From contig NZ_CP136684.1 in assembly GCF_032921865.1 (NCBI RefSeq), forward strand, positions 4,502,501-4,566,500: DNA of 64,000 bases. The letters are read 5' to 3'. Origin of the DNA: Thalassospira lucentensis (GTDB lineage Bacteria > Pseudomonadota > Alphaproteobacteria > Rhodospirillales > Thalassospiraceae). Position numbers and translations under genes: made by a program. This document shows positions 33,556 to 43,344 of the stretch, in pieces (position 1 is the first letter of the stretch; the number at the start of each line of letters is the position of its first letter). The notes beneath the pieces were generated by a model. It made no database searches. It worked only from the letters and a program-made list of their open reading frames with translations, and was not told the DNA's origin.

Positions 33556-36024
33556 ATGAACCACGTCCCTGCAGCACTTACCAAGAAACCCCGCCTTGTC
33601 GTCATCGGCAACGGCATGGCCGGCATGCGCACCGTCGAGGAAATCCTCGGTCGCGCCCCTGACAAATACGAAATCACCGTTTTCGGGGCCGAGCCACGCG
33701 TGAACTATAACCGCATCATGCTATCCCCGCTTCTGTCGGGCGAAAAGGAATTCGACGATATCGTCATCAACACCGCCGAATGGTATCAGGAAAACCGCAT
33801 CCATCTGTTTTCCGGCGATCCGGTGATTGAAATCGACCGCACCCGCAAGGTCGTCATCTCCAGAAGCGGCACCGAAACCGCCTATGACCAGCTTCTGCTG
33901 GCCACCGGTTCCGACCCGATCATGATCCCGGTCCCCGGCCACAAGCTTTCGGGCGTTGTCACCTTCCGCGATGTCGATGATGTCGATACCATGCTGAAAA
34001 CCGCGGCGAATGGCGGCCCTGCTGTCGTCATCGGTGGCGGTCTTCTGGGTCTTGAGGCCGCCGTCGGCCTGCAGGCGCGTGGCATGTCGGTCACGGTCCT
34101 GCATCTGGCGGGCCATGTGATGGAACGCCAGCTTGATCCGTCGGCCGGTTACCTTCTCGCGCAGGAACTTGGCCGTCGGGGCATCAATGTCATTACCGAG
34201 GCCGACACCGCCGAAATCGTCGGCACCGATTGCGTAACCGGCGTCCGGCTTAAGGACGGGCGCATGATCCCGGCTGATCTGGTGGTCATGGCTGTTGGCA
34301 TCCGCCCCAACGGGCGCCTTGCCGCAGACGCGGGACTGACCGTCGAACGCGGCATTGTCGTTGACGATGTCATGACCACCAGTGATCCGGATATCTTTGC
34401 CGTTGGCGAATGCGTGCAGCATCGCGGCCAGTGCTATGGCCTTGTTGCACCGCTGTTTGAAATGGCAAAATCCTGTGCCGATCATCTGGCCGAAATCGCA
34501 ACCAATGGCTATGCCGGTTCGGTCACCTCGACCAAACTGAAAGTCACCGGGGTCGATGTTTTTTCCGCCGGTGATTTTTCCGGCGGTGGCGAAACCGAAG
34601 AAATCGTCTTCCGCGATGCCGGACGCGGCGTTTACAAACGCATCGTTCTGGAAGACGGCAGGATCAAGGGTGCCGTCCTTTATGGCGATACATCCGATGG
34701 CGGCTGGTATTTCCAGCTGATGAAAGATGCTCAGGACGTGACCGAGCTTCGCGATACCCTTGCCTTTGGCCAAGCCTTTGCCGGAGGATCCGCCGGAAAC
34801 CCTCTTGATGCCGTTGCCGCCCTGCCAGACGACGCAGAGATTTGTGGCTGCAACGGCATTTGCAAGGGAACCATCGTTTCCGCCATCACCGAAAAGGGCC
34901 TGACAACGCTTGACGAAGTCAAAGGCCACACCAAGGCATCCGCATCCTGTGGTTCATGCAGCGGCCTTGTCGAAAACCTTCTGGCGGCAACCCTTGGCGG
35001 TGATTATCAGGCGGCTGCGGTCAAACCGATCTGCACCTGTACCGATCATGACCATGACAATGTCCGTCGCCTGATCAAGGCCAAGGAACTGAAATCCATG
35101 CCTGCCGTCATGCAGGAACTGGAATGGAAATCATCGGACGGCTGCCATGTCTGCCGCCCGGCGCTGAACTATTACCTGCTCGCCGCATGGCCGGGTGAAT
35201 ATGCCGATCATGGTGCGTCGCGCTTCATTAATGAACGCGTCCATGCCAACATTCAGAAAGACGGCACCTATTCGGTGGTGCCGCGCATGTGGGGTGGCCT
35301 GACCAACCCGCGCGAATTGCGCGCCATTGCCGATGTCGCCGACAAATTCAATATCCCGACCGTTAAGGTCACCGGCGGGCAGCGCATTGACCTTCTGGGT
35401 GTAAAAAAAGAAGACCTGCCTGCCGTCTGGGCCGATCTGAATGCGGCCGGGATGGTTTCGGGGCACGCCTATGGCAAGTCCCTTCGCACGGTCAAAAGCT
35501 GTGTCGGACAGGAATGGTGCCGCTTTGGCACCCAGATGTCGATGAGCATGGCCGTCGACCTTGAAAAAATGACCTGGGGTTCGTGGATGCCCCACAAATT
35601 CAAGATGGCAGTATCAGGTTGTCCGCGTAACTGCGCCGAAGCCACGATCAAGGATTTTGGCGTTGTCGCAACCGATGGCGGCTGGGACCTTCATGTCGGC
35701 GGCAATGGCGGCATTCATGTCCGTGCGACCGAACTTCTGTGCAAGGTCACAACCGATCAGGAAGTAAAAGAATATTGCGGTGCCTTCATCCAGCTTTACC
35801 GCGAAGAAGCCCGCTATCTGGAACGCACCGCACCGTGGATCGAACGTGTTGGCCTGAAACATGTTCAGGAACGTGTGGTCGATGATGCCAAAAATCGCGC
35901 CGCCCTGTTTGAACGTTTCATGGAAAGCCAGAAAACGGCGCAGGTCGATCCGTGGGCCGAACGCGCCAGCCAGGGCGTGGATGCGCACGAATTCAAATCC
36001 CTTTCCCTGATCGCAGCGGAGTAA
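33556..36024 (+). CDS. nirB: Assimilatory nitrite reductase [NAD(P)H], large subunit
   Basis: Reduces nitrite to ammonium with six electrons in the cytoplasm. ATG 33556 (AGGAG at 33541-33545) gives 822 aa, normal for NirB; upstream in-frame sequence is the regulatory leader. In order: an FAD/NAD-binding pyridine-nucleotide reductase domain (about 10-320; VVIGNGMAGMRTVEEI and GGGLLGLEAAVGLQ), two BFD-like [2Fe-2S] regions (CGCNGICKG...SCGSC at about 433-475, then CTCTDHDHDNV), and the siroheme-[4Fe-4S] reductase domain (from about 540) with cysteines in SCVGQEWC (about 649-655) and CPRNC (about 689-693). It is followed by nirD with a 5-nt gap. Confidence 0.97.
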   Translation: MNHVPAALTKKPRLVVIGNGMAGMRTVEEILGRAPDKYEITVFGAEPRVNYNRIMLSPLLSGEKEFDDIVINTAEWYQENRIHLFSGDPVIEIDRTRKVVISRSGTETAYDQLLLATGSDPIMIPVPGHKLSGVVTFRDVDDVDTMLKTAANGGPAVVIGGGLLGLEAAVGLQARGMSVTVLHLAGHVMERQLDPSAGYLLAQELGRRGINVITEADTAEIVGTDCVTGVRLKDGRMIPADLVVMAVGIRPNGRLAADAGLTVERGIVVDDVMTTSDPDIFAVGECVQHRGQCYGLVAPLFEMAKSCADHLAEIATNGYAGSVTSTKLKVTGVDVFSAGDFSGGGETEEIVFRDAGRGVYKRIVLEDGRIKGAVLYGDTSDGGWYFQLMKDAQDVTELRDTLAFGQAFAGGSAGNPLDAVAALPDDAEICGCNGICKGTIVSAITEKGLTTLDEVKGHTKASASCGSCSGLVENLLAATLGGDYQAAAVKPICTCTDHDHDNVRRLIKAKELKSMPAVMQELEWKSSDGCHVCRPALNYYLLAAWPGEYADHGASRFINERVHANIQKDGTYSVVPRMWGGLTNPRELRAIADVADKFNIPTVKVTGGQRIDLLGVKKEDLPAVWADLNAAGMVSGHAYGKSLRTVKSCVGQEWCRFGTQMSMSMAVDLEKMTWGSWMPHKFKMAVSGCPRNCAEATIKDFGVVATDGGWDLHVGGNGGIHVRATELLCKVTTDQEVKEYCGAFIQLYREEARYLERTAPWIERVGLKHVQERVVDDAKNRAALFERFMESQKTAQVDPWAERASQGVDAHEFKSLSLIAAE

Positions 36025-36029
36025 CGGCA

Positions 36030-36380
36030 ATGACGGATATCGTAAACTGGGTAAATGTCGGACCGGTCGCCAATATCCCGCTTCAGGGGGCCCGCACCTT
36101 TCAGACCGAAACTGATCGCATCGCGATTTTCAGAACCCTTGATGATCAGGTCTATGCCCTTCTGGATCGCTGCCCGCACAAGGACGGGCCGCTGGCACAG
36201 GGGATCGTGCATGGTCATTTCGTCACCTGCCCGCTGCATAACATGGTCTTTTCGCTTGAAACCGGCGAGGCACAGGGCCCCGATGACGGCTGTGCGGCCA
36301 AGGTGGAACTGCGCGTCATTGACGGCACGGTTCATATCGGCCTGACGGCGGAACAAATCGGTCTGCGCCATGCGGGGTGA
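36030..36380 (+). CDS. nirD: Assimilatory nitrite reductase, small (Rieske-type) subunit
   Basis: The 116-aa small subunit of NirBD. ATG 36030 lies 5 nt after the nirB stop; the longer in-frame reading from 35952 lies inside nirB. Unlike many NirD proteins that have lost the cluster, the Rieske ligands are all present: C48-x-H50 (RCPHKDGPLAQG) and C67-x2-H70 (TCPLHNMVF), so a [2Fe-2S] cluster is expected. It overlaps nasA by 11 bp, which supports co-translation. Confidence 0.93.
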   Translation: MTDIVNWVNVGPVANIPLQGARTFQTETDRIAIFRTLDDQVYALLDRCPHKDGPLAQGIVHGHFVTCPLHNMVFSLETGEAQGPDDGCAAKVELRVIDGTVHIGLTAEQIGLRHAG

Positions 36381-39105
36381 GGTTAAAACCACCTGTCCTT
36401 ATTGCGGTGTTGGCTGCGGCCTGATCGTCTCCCCCACCCGGGACGGCTGGGCGGTCGGGGGCGACCCCGATCACCCGGCCAACCGGGGCCGGTTATGCTC
36501 AAAGGGTGCCGCCCTGATCGATACGATCACCGCCGAGATGAAGCGCGATTTCCGCCTGCTGAAACCCGAAATCGACGGCAAAACCGTCGACTGGCCGACA
36601 GCAACACAGGAAACCGCGGATCGCCTGCGCGCGACCATTCAGAAACACGGCCCGAAATCGGTGGCGTTCTATGTTTCCGGTCAGTTATTGACCGAGGACT
36701 ATTATATCGCCAACAAGCTGATCAAGGGCTTCATCGGGTCGCCGCATATCGATACCAATTCCCGGCTTTGCATGGCATCAACCGTGGTCGGGCATAAACG
36801 TGCCTTTGGTGCCGATGTTGTACCGGGATGTTACGAAGACCTGGAAATTGCCGATCTGGTCGTTCTGACCGGATCGAACCTGGCATGGTGCCATCCGGTC
36901 CTGAACCAGCGTTTGCGCGCAGCCAGGGAAAAGCACGGCACCAAAATCGTCGTGATCGATCCGCGCAAAACCGCAAGCTGCGACATCGCCGATCTGCACC
37001 TGCCAATCAAACCGGGCAGCGACGTTGCCCTGTTTAACGGCCTGCTGGCATGGCTTGACCAGAACGGTCATTGCGACCTTCAATATGTCGCCCGCCATGT
37101 CAGCGGCTATGAAACCGCCATCGCCGAGGCGCGCGCGGACTGCCCCGATATCGAGAGTACAGCAAAAAAATGCGGCCTCGATTATCCTTCCGAGATCAGC
37201 GCGTACGCCGATCATGACGGCTCGGGTCTGGGGAAACTGGAAACGTTCTTTAACTGGTTTGCCGCCTTTGACCGCACGGTCACCGTGTTTTCGCAAGGTG
37301 TCAACCAGTCCAGCAGCGGCTCTGACAAGGTCAATGCGATCATCAATACCCATCTGGCGACCGGACGGGTCGGCAAACCGGGTTCAAGCCCGTTTTCCGT
37401 CACAGGCCAGCCAAACGCCATGGGCGGACGCGAGGTCGGCGGCCTTGCCAACCAGCTTGCCGCCCATATGGACCCGAACGATGTTAACGACGTTGACCGG
37501 GTCCGCCGGTTCTGGAAATCCGATATTCTGGAACCGGGCGAGGGATACAAGGCGGTTGATATGTTCCGCGCCATCGAACGCGGTGAAATCAAGGCCGTCT
37601 GGGTCATGGCAACCAACCCTGCCGTCAGCCTGCCCGATGCGGACCGCGTCCGTCTTGCCCTGTCGCGCTGCCCGCTTGTCATCGTGTCCGACACGGTGAA
37701 CGATACCGACACGCTGCGTTATGCCCATATCAAACTTCCCGCTGCCGGGTGGGCCGAAAAATCCGGCACGGTCACCAATTCCGAACGCCGCATTTCCCGC
37801 CAACGCCCGTTCCGCGAACTACAGGGTGACGCCAAACCCGACTGGTGGATCATGACGCAGGTCGCACGCGCCATGGGATATGGCAAGGCGTTCAAATACC
37901 GCGATCCTGCCGATATTTTCGCCGAACATGCCGCCCTGTCGGAATTTGAAAATGACGGCATGCGCGCCTTTGATATCGGCCAGTGGCACAAGGCAAAGAA
38001 ATCGACCTATGACGCCATGGAACCCTTCCAATGGCCCGCATCGCGCAAACATCAACCCGCTGGCGGAGCCGAACGCCTGTATGGCAATGGCATTTTCACC
38101 ACCTCAAACGGGCGGGCCCGTATGCTGGCGGTCGCGCATAAACTGCCCATGTCGCAACCCGGCAAGGAATTCCCGCTGATCGCCAATAGCGGCCGGTATC
38201 GCGACCAATGGCACACCATGACCCGTACTGGCACCGCCGCGCGCCTTTCGGCCCATCGGCCCGAACCGCTGCTCGAAGTCAATATCCTTGATGCCAAGCG
38301 TTACAAGCTGACCGATGGCGGCCTTGCCCGGATCAGAAGCAAACGCGGCACCGCATTGATGCGCGTGTCTGTATCAGACGCCCAGATGCCCGGCGAAGTC
38401 TTCATGCCGATGCACTGGAACGATGTTTATTCATCGGCGGGCGGTATCGGGCGTTTGCCAACCGCCCATGTTGATCCCTATTCCGGACAACCGGAAACCA
38501 AACATATCCCGGTTTCCATCGAACCGTTTGAACCGCTGTGGCAGGGATTGCTGTTTTCCAACACGCCGGTTGATCTTTCAGACCTGCCCTATTGGGTGGC
38601 GGCAACCGGCCCCGGCTGCATGATTTATGAAATCGCCGGTGACAGACCCTGCCTGTTCAAATCCATGCTGCCGATGGCGACGAACAATATTGGTGATGAA
38701 AACGCCATCGAACACATCATTGAATATAACGACGGCAAAAAAGGCGTTCATCGCTATGCCCGCCTGAATGGCGACCGCATCACGGGTGCACTTTTTGTCG
38801 GCCCGGATCGCCCAACCCTTGGCCGGGACTGGATATCGGCACTGCTTGGCAATGATGCGATCAGCGGCCCGGAACGCAATGCCCTGCTTGCCGGGCGTAT
38901 GCCCGATGCCGGGGCCATCAATGATCGTTTGATCTGTTCGTGCTTCTCGGTCGGGCTGGCGGCCATCACACGCGCCATCCATGACCAGAATGCGGTCAGC
39001 ACCGCCGATATCGGTCGCCTGTTGCAAGCCGGAACCGGATGCGGCTCCTGCCTGCCCGAACTCAAGGAGATTCTTGATGACGCATTACCGCGCGCCGCAG
39101 AATAA
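36370..39105 (+). CDS. nasA: Assimilatory nitrate reductase, catalytic subunit
   Basis: A cytoplasmic molybdenum bis-MGD enzyme that reduces nitrate to nitrite for nitrogen assimilation. The 911-aa protein begins with the [4Fe-4S] motif C9-x2-C12-x3-C16...C43 (TTCPYCGVGCG, GRLCSKGA), followed by the molybdopterin oxidoreductase body and dinucleotide-binding domain (about 610-720; NSGRYRDQWHTMTRTGTA). A C-terminal extension (about 760-911) ends in a BFD-like [2Fe-2S] domain (ICSCFSVGLAAI, GTGCGSCLPELKEIL), which marks the NasA type with built-in electron-transfer domain. No Tat signal is present. It starts within the 3' end of nirD, and the siroheme gene starts within its own 3' end. Confidence 0.96.
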   Translation: MRGEVKTTCPYCGVGCGLIVSPTRDGWAVGGDPDHPANRGRLCSKGAALIDTITAEMKRDFRLLKPEIDGKTVDWPTATQETADRLRATIQKHGPKSVAFYVSGQLLTEDYYIANKLIKGFIGSPHIDTNSRLCMASTVVGHKRAFGADVVPGCYEDLEIADLVVLTGSNLAWCHPVLNQRLRAAREKHGTKIVVIDPRKTASCDIADLHLPIKPGSDVALFNGLLAWLDQNGHCDLQYVARHVSGYETAIAEARADCPDIESTAKKCGLDYPSEISAYADHDGSGLGKLETFFNWFAAFDRTVTVFSQGVNQSSSGSDKVNAIINTHLATGRVGKPGSSPFSVTGQPNAMGGREVGGLANQLAAHMDPNDVNDVDRVRRFWKSDILEPGEGYKAVDMFRAIERGEIKAVWVMATNPAVSLPDADRVRLALSRCPLVIVSDTVNDTDTLRYAHIKLPAAGWAEKSGTVTNSERRISRQRPFRELQGDAKPDWWIMTQVARAMGYGKAFKYRDPADIFAEHAALSEFENDGMRAFDIGQWHKAKKSTYDAMEPFQWPASRKHQPAGGAERLYGNGIFTTSNGRARMLAVAHKLPMSQPGKEFPLIANSGRYRDQWHTMTRTGTAARLSAHRPEPLLEVNILDAKRYKLTDGGLARIRSKRGTALMRVSVSDAQMPGEVFMPMHWNDVYSSAGGIGRLPTAHVDPYSGQPETKHIPVSIEPFEPLWQGLLFSNTPVDLSDLPYWVAATGPGCMIYEIAGDRPCLFKSMLPMATNNIGDENAIEHIIEYNDGKKGVHRYARLNGDRITGALFVGPDRPTLGRDWISALLGNDAISGPERNALLAGRMPDAGAINDRLICSCFSVGLAAITRAIHDQNAVSTADIGRLLQAGTGCGSCLPELKEILDDALPRAAE

Positions 39106-40096
39106 GCAGCAGTATAAACCGGCCAAACCCGAAAACCTGTATGGCCCTGAAACGGAAAACCGGGAAACCTTCCCCTTCTTTCCGGCCTTCGTCCATGTCA
39201 CCGGCAAAAAGGTCGTCGTGCTGGGCGGGGGTGAGGTCGCGGCGGGCAAACTCCTCCTTTTGCTGCGCAGTCAGGCCGATATTACCGTCATCGCCCCGGA
39301 ACTGTGCACCGACATCGCAACGATGGTCGATACCGGCGCGATCCGTTGGGAAGCAGCCCCGTTTGTCGATACCATGCTAAATGGCGCGGTGATGATCTTT
39401 GACGCCGCCGATGACATGCACATGACCCGCCGGGTCAAGATCGCGGCCAAACGGCGCAACATCCTTTTGAATGTCGTCGACAAGACCGAACATTGCGATT
39501 TCATCGTCCCTGCAATCCTTGACCGGGCACCGGTGATGGTCACGATCTCGACGGGCGGCTGCGCCCCGGCACTGGCCCGCATCATCCGCCAACGCCTTGA
39601 AACCACCCTGCCCGCCTCGATGTCACAATTGGCAAGCCTCGCCCGCAGCGCACGCCGTCGCGTTGCCGCCCACCTGCCCGACAATGTCGCAAGACAGCGG
39701 TTCTGGACACATTTTTTCCAGAACGGTTTGCAGGACACCCACCTGACGCAAAGCACCCCGCAGGACCTTGACGCCGCCCTGACCCGCTTCGTCCCCGAAG
39801 GCAGTTCCGCCACCGTTCCGGGCGGCCAGATCCTGCATGCTGATGTCACGGCCGACAATGCCTTTGACCTTGCCCATGGCATTGCACGCGCGATTGAAAC
39901 ATCCGACATCATCTTCCACATGCCCGGCATAGCACCCGACATTCTGGGCCTCGCCCGCCGCGACGCCACCGTGATCGAACTCGAAAGCACCGGCGATGAT
40001 GGAAACATCGATGACGACGCCCGCGAACGCCTGAAACACCAGGCCGCCTTTTTCGCCCGGCAAGGCAGCAATATCACCTGCCTGTATCGAAACTAA
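39077..40096 (+). CDS. Siroheme synthase-like protein: precorrin-2 dehydrogenase (CysG N-terminal/SirC type) with truncated methyltransferase remnant
   Basis: Supplies siroheme for NirB. ATG 39077 follows AAGGAG by about 7 nt and overlaps the end of nasA; the product is 339 aa. After a polar 30-residue N-tail, residues about 35-240 match the CysG-A/Met8 domain: NAD-binding VVVLGGGEVAAGK (46-58), FDAADD with the catalytic Asp (108-113), and VTISTGGCAPALARIIR (155-171). Residues 249-339 resemble the first 90 residues of the SUMT methyltransferase domain (RAIETSDIIFHMPGIAPDILGLARRDA compares with [23 protein letters not shown] in E. coli CysG), but the GAGPGD loop is lost and the protein ends just before GGDPF. 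It should therefore oxidise and chelate but not methylate. A separate uroporphyrinogen methyltransferase must exist elsewhere. Confidence 0.9.
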   Translation: MTHYRAPQNKQQYKPAKPENLYGPETENRETFPFFPAFVHVTGKKVVVLGGGEVAAGKLLLLLRSQADITVIAPELCTDIATMVDTGAIRWEAAPFVDTMLNGAVMIFDAADDMHMTRRVKIAAKRRNILLNVVDKTEHCDFIVPAILDRAPVMVTISTGGCAPALARIIRQRLETTLPASMSQLASLARSARRRVAAHLPDNVARQRFWTHFFQNGLQDTHLTQSTPQDLDAALTRFVPEGSSATVPGGQILHADVTADNAFDLAHGIARAIETSDIIFHMPGIAPDILGLARRDATVIELESTGDDGNIDDDARERLKHQAAFFARQGSNITCLYRN

Positions 40097-41289
40097 CGCT
40101 TCAAAAACCGGGCCAGTCCGTCCATCGCCTTGTGAATGCGGTCTTCCGATACCGCGTAACAGGCACGGATATGGCCTGCCCCCTCTGGCCCGAATGCCTC
40201 GCCGGGCGCAAGGCCGATGCCCTCGGACAGCAAAAGATCCTTGGCAAAGGAAAGCGTATCCTCAACCCCATCAACCCGGAAAAACGCATAGAATGCGCCG
40301 TCTGCTTCGGGCAGGTGGATGCGGTTCATGTCGCGCAACCGTTCGATGATTGCTGCACGTGCACGGCTATATCTGGCGCGCGAGCCCGCAACAAATTCCT
40401 CGCCTTCCTCAAGCGCTACAATCCCCGCCTGCTGAATGAACCCCGCCGGGCAGGACACATTGAATTCCATCAGCTTTTCAAGTTCACTGCCAACCCCCTT
40501 GGGTGCAGTGATCCAACCCAACCGCCAGCCGGTCATCGCCCAGCTTTTGGAAAAGCTGTTGATCACCATGATCCGCGTATCGTCGCTGACATAGGGCACA
40601 AATGACGGGGCCACGTCCGATCCGTCATAGATCAGGCGCGCATAAACCTCATCCGCGATCAACCAAATGCCTCGTTCAGTGGCAAATTCGACCAGCTTTT
40701 TCTGGTCCTCCGCGGGCATGACCCAACCGGTCGGATTATTCGGCGAATTGATCAGTATGGCGCGCGTATCGGGCGCACAGGCGGCAATGAATTCATCAAT
40801 ATCAAGCTGCCAGCCATCATTCCCGGACCGCAACGGCACGGTTGTCACCTGCGCACCCAGAACCTTTGGCATGGCAACAATGTTGGGCCAGATTGGGGCT
40901 GTGGTCACCATCCTGTCGCCCGCCTTCAGGATCGACTGCATCGCAATCATCAGGGCATTTAGCCCCGATACCGTCACGGTGATGTTTTGACGATCAAGTG
41001 CCGTGCCATAAAGACGATTGCCATAAACCGCCAGCGCATCGCGAAGCGGCGTGATCCCCCGGTTGGGCTGATAAAAAGTATCGCCCGCCTCAAGGGCCGA
41101 AATCGCCGCCTTGCGAATGAATTCCGGGGTCGGCTGATCGGGTTCGCCAAACCATAGCGGCACGATATTTTCGCGTCCCATACCCAGATGGGCAACCTCG
41201 CGGATCAGCGACGCGCCAATGTCACGCACGTCATGTCGAATGCCGTTTGCAGCAAACGGGGAAACAGGCTGGGCATCTGAAACGGACAT
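40093..41289 (-). CDS. PLP-dependent class I/II aminotransferase (aspartate-aminotransferase-like)
   Basis: A 398-aa fold-type I aminotransferase. Visible are NPTG at 185-188 (SPNNPTGWV), the DEVYARLIYDG block at about 213-223 with the Asp that contacts the PLP ring, and the Schiff-base lysine K248 in NSFSKSWAMTGWRLGW, which also carries the phosphate-binding Arg. The set fits the Ibeta/Igamma group that includes aspartate, aromatic and arginine:pyruvate aminotransferases. The stop codons of this gene and of the siroheme gene overlap head-on (40093-40096), so there is no room for a separate terminator. The substrate is not determinable here. Confidence 0.88.
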   Translation of the reverse strand: MSVSDAQPVSPFAANGIRHDVRDIGASLIREVAHLGMGRENIVPLWFGEPDQPTPEFIRKAAISALEAGDTFYQPNRGITPLRDALAVYGNRLYGTALDRQNITVTVSGLNALMIAMQSILKAGDRMVTTAPIWPNIVAMPKVLGAQVTTVPLRSGNDGWQLDIDEFIAACAPDTRAILINSPNNPTGWVMPAEDQKKLVEFATERGIWLIADEVYARLIYDGSDVAPSFVPYVSDDTRIMVINSFSKSWAMTGWRLGWITAPKGVGSELEKLMEFNVSCPAGFIQQAGIVALEEGEEFVAGSRARYSRARAAIIERLRDMNRIHLPEADGAFYAFFRVDGVEDTLSFAKDLLLSEGIGLAPGEAFGPEGAGHIRACYAVSEDRIHKAMDGLARFLKR

Positions 41290-41457
41290 CTGGAGCGCAC
41301 CGATAAGAGATCAAAGGTTTTCCAACCGATAGCCAATCCCGTTTTCAACGCCCCGTCAATCGGACAATTTTCAACCGGCATCATCACACGTGCATGATTT
41401 CCCCAAAGACCGTGATAGGATTATGATGTGCCTGCAATGATTTAACCGGAAACCAAA

Positions 41458-42093
41458 ATGTTTGATGCCCGCCTGCGCCCCCTGATCGACAAACCGCTCA
41501 ATGCCGTCGCCCGCCAGCTATCGGGAAGCGGCATTACGCCCAACATGGTCACCGGCCTTGGTTTTGTCCTTGGTCTTCTGGCTGCAGCCGCACTCGCCTT
41601 CCGGCTTGATCACATCGCGCTTGGCCTGATTATACTCAGCCGCATCATGGATGGTCTTGACGGCGCCGTTGCCCGCCATACCCAGCCCCGGTCCCGCCAT
41701 GCCGGATCAAAATCACAGGAAAGCGACCTTGGCGGCTATTACGATATTGTCGCCGATTTCCTGTTTTATGCCGGTATCATTCTGGCCTTTGCCATCGGAC
41801 GGCCGGAACACGCCCTTATGGCGGCATTTCTGATTTTCTGTTTTGTCGGCACCGGATCAAGCTTTCTGGCCTATGCGATCATCGCGGCCAAAACCGGCCG
41901 CAACCATGAAAAACAGGGCAAGAAAAGCTTCTATTACCTGACCGGCATTACAGAAGGCAGCGAAACCATCCTGATTCTTGTGCTAATATGCGTTTTCCCG
42001 CAATGGTTTAATCAGATTGCCGGGATTTTCGGGGCGTTATGTCTACTGACGACGGCGGGCCGCGTAATGCAGGCACGTCGGGACTTCGGATAA
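41458..42093 (+). CDS. CDP-alcohol phosphatidyltransferase family membrane protein
   Basis: A 211-aa inner-membrane protein with about six helices. The catalytic signature D-x2-D-G-x2-A-R ... G-x3-D-x3-D is present (D65, D68-G69, A72-R73, then G92, D96, D100), so metal-dependent transfer of a phosphoalcohol from a CDP-alcohol to an acceptor is expected. The segment between R73 and G92 is 18 residues and very polar (HTQPRSRHAGSKSQESDL), where the family usually has 8. This shifts one half of the active site and suggests an unusual acceptor or donor. It follows no clear operon partner; the next gene starts 108 nt downstream. Confidence 0.85.
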   Translation: MFDARLRPLIDKPLNAVARQLSGSGITPNMVTGLGFVLGLLAAAALAFRLDHIALGLIILSRIMDGLDGAVARHTQPRSRHAGSKSQESDLGGYYDIVADFLFYAGIILAFAIGRPEHALMAAFLIFCFVGTGSSFLAYAIIAAKTGRNHEKQGKKSFYYLTGITEGSETILILVLICVFPQWFNQIAGIFGALCLLTTAGRVMQARRDFG

Positions 42094-42200
42094 GGCAAAC
42101 ATCCGCGTTGGGGAAACTTGAAGTCGTGATCGGCGCGCGCCATATCAAACAGTCTGATAACACAAACAATAATCTTCTTTTTCAACCGGTTCGGCAAAAT

Positions 42201-43343
42201 ATGAACAAGCACGAAGATCGCGCATCAAGACCGGTAAAGAAGCCCGGATTGTCCATCCGTTTTTGTGCCATCGTCGCGGCTGCGATGATGCTGTTTGGCT
42301 GTGGGGAAAGCGGCCCGATCAAAATCGGTTTCATTGCCGGTATTTCCGGTGACGGTGCCGATACCGGAATTGCGGCACTTCATGCGCTTGAACTTGCCGT
42401 GGAACAGGTGAACCAGCAAGGCGGCATTCACGGTCGCAAACTTGAAATCATCGCACGCGATGATCAGAAAAATCCCGAAACGGCAAAGGCAGCGGTTCGC
42501 GAATTCAAGGAACTTGGCGTGACCGCCATTATCGGACCAATCATAAGCTCGGTCGGCATGGCAATGCTGCCGGTGGTCAACGAACTTGATATCGTGACCA
42601 TTTCACCGACCGCCTCCGCTGCAGAATTCACCGGCCTTCGCGATAACTTTTTCCGCATGAATTCAACCACGCGGGAAAATGCCGATGCCTACGCCAGACG
42701 TAACATCGACAAGGGGCGCATGCGCATTTCCCTTGCCCTGGACGGTGAAAACGAAGCCTTCACCGAAAGCTGGTACCGTGAATTCCTGCTGACCTTTGAC
42801 AAGCTCGGCGGTCGGGTTCTCTCGAAAGTCTGGTTCAACACCGCCGATACCACCAAACCGGATGTCGCCCGGCAACTTCTGGCCGATAATCCCGATACGA
42901 TCATCTTTGTTGCCAACGGTGTCGACAGTGCCGAACTGGCAAAGGAAATCCGCAAAACAGATCAAGATATCCCACTTTCGACCGCCGAATGGGCCGGCAC
43001 CGAACAATTGATCACCCTTGGCGGGGACGCTGTCGAAGGCATGGAACTGCTGCAAACCTATGATCGTTATGCCACCAATCCGCGCTATCAGAAATTTGTC
43101 GCCGATTACCGTCAGAAATTCAATGAACAGCCTGGCTATACAAGTGTCCTGGCCTATGACGCAATGACGGTCCTGACCGCCGCCATGGAAACCCGGGCCC
43201 CCGATCAACCGCTTTCGGATGCGCTTGTGACCCTGCCACCGCAACAGGGCCTGCATCAGGAATTGATGTTTGATCAGTTCGGTGACGGAAAACGCAATGC
43301 CTACTTCGTGAAAATCAAAAACGGGCAGTTCATTCTGGAATAA
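42201..43343 (+). CDS. Branched-chain-amino-acid-type ABC substrate-binding lipoprotein (orphan)
   Basis: ATG 42201 gives 380 aa; the preceding 54 in-frame codons overlap the upstream gene and are not needed. The N-terminus has a basic region, a hydrophobic helix and lipobox LFGC with C34, so the protein should be lipid-anchored. The mature part is a LivJ/LivK-type periplasmic binding fold: KIGFIAGISGDGADTGIAALHALELAVEQVN, then GVTAIIGPIISSVGMA and VTISPTASAAEF. No permease or ATPase genes are nearby, so it may serve a distant transporter or act as a sensor input. A strong terminator follows immediately. Confidence 0.88.
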   Translation: MNKHEDRASRPVKKPGLSIRFCAIVAAAMMLFGCGESGPIKIGFIAGISGDGADTGIAALHALELAVEQVNQQGGIHGRKLEIIARDDQKNPETAKAAVREFKELGVTAIIGPIISSVGMAMLPVVNELDIVTISPTASAAEFTGLRDNFFRMNSTTRENADAYARRNIDKGRMRISLALDGENEAFTESWYREFLLTFDKLGGRVLSKVWFNTADTTKPDVARQLLADNPDTIIFVANGVDSAELAKEIRKTDQDIPLSTAEWAGTEQLITLGGDAVEGMELLQTYDRYATNPRYQKFVADYRQKFNEQPGYTSVLAYDAMTVLTAAMETRAPDQPLSDALVTLPPQQGLHQELMFDQFGDGKRNAYFVKIKNGQFILE

Positions 43344-43344
43344 A

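Noticed and set aside
33721-34929. 402-codon minus-strand open frame
   Set aside because: It is antisense to nirB, which has full flavin and Fe-S motifs.
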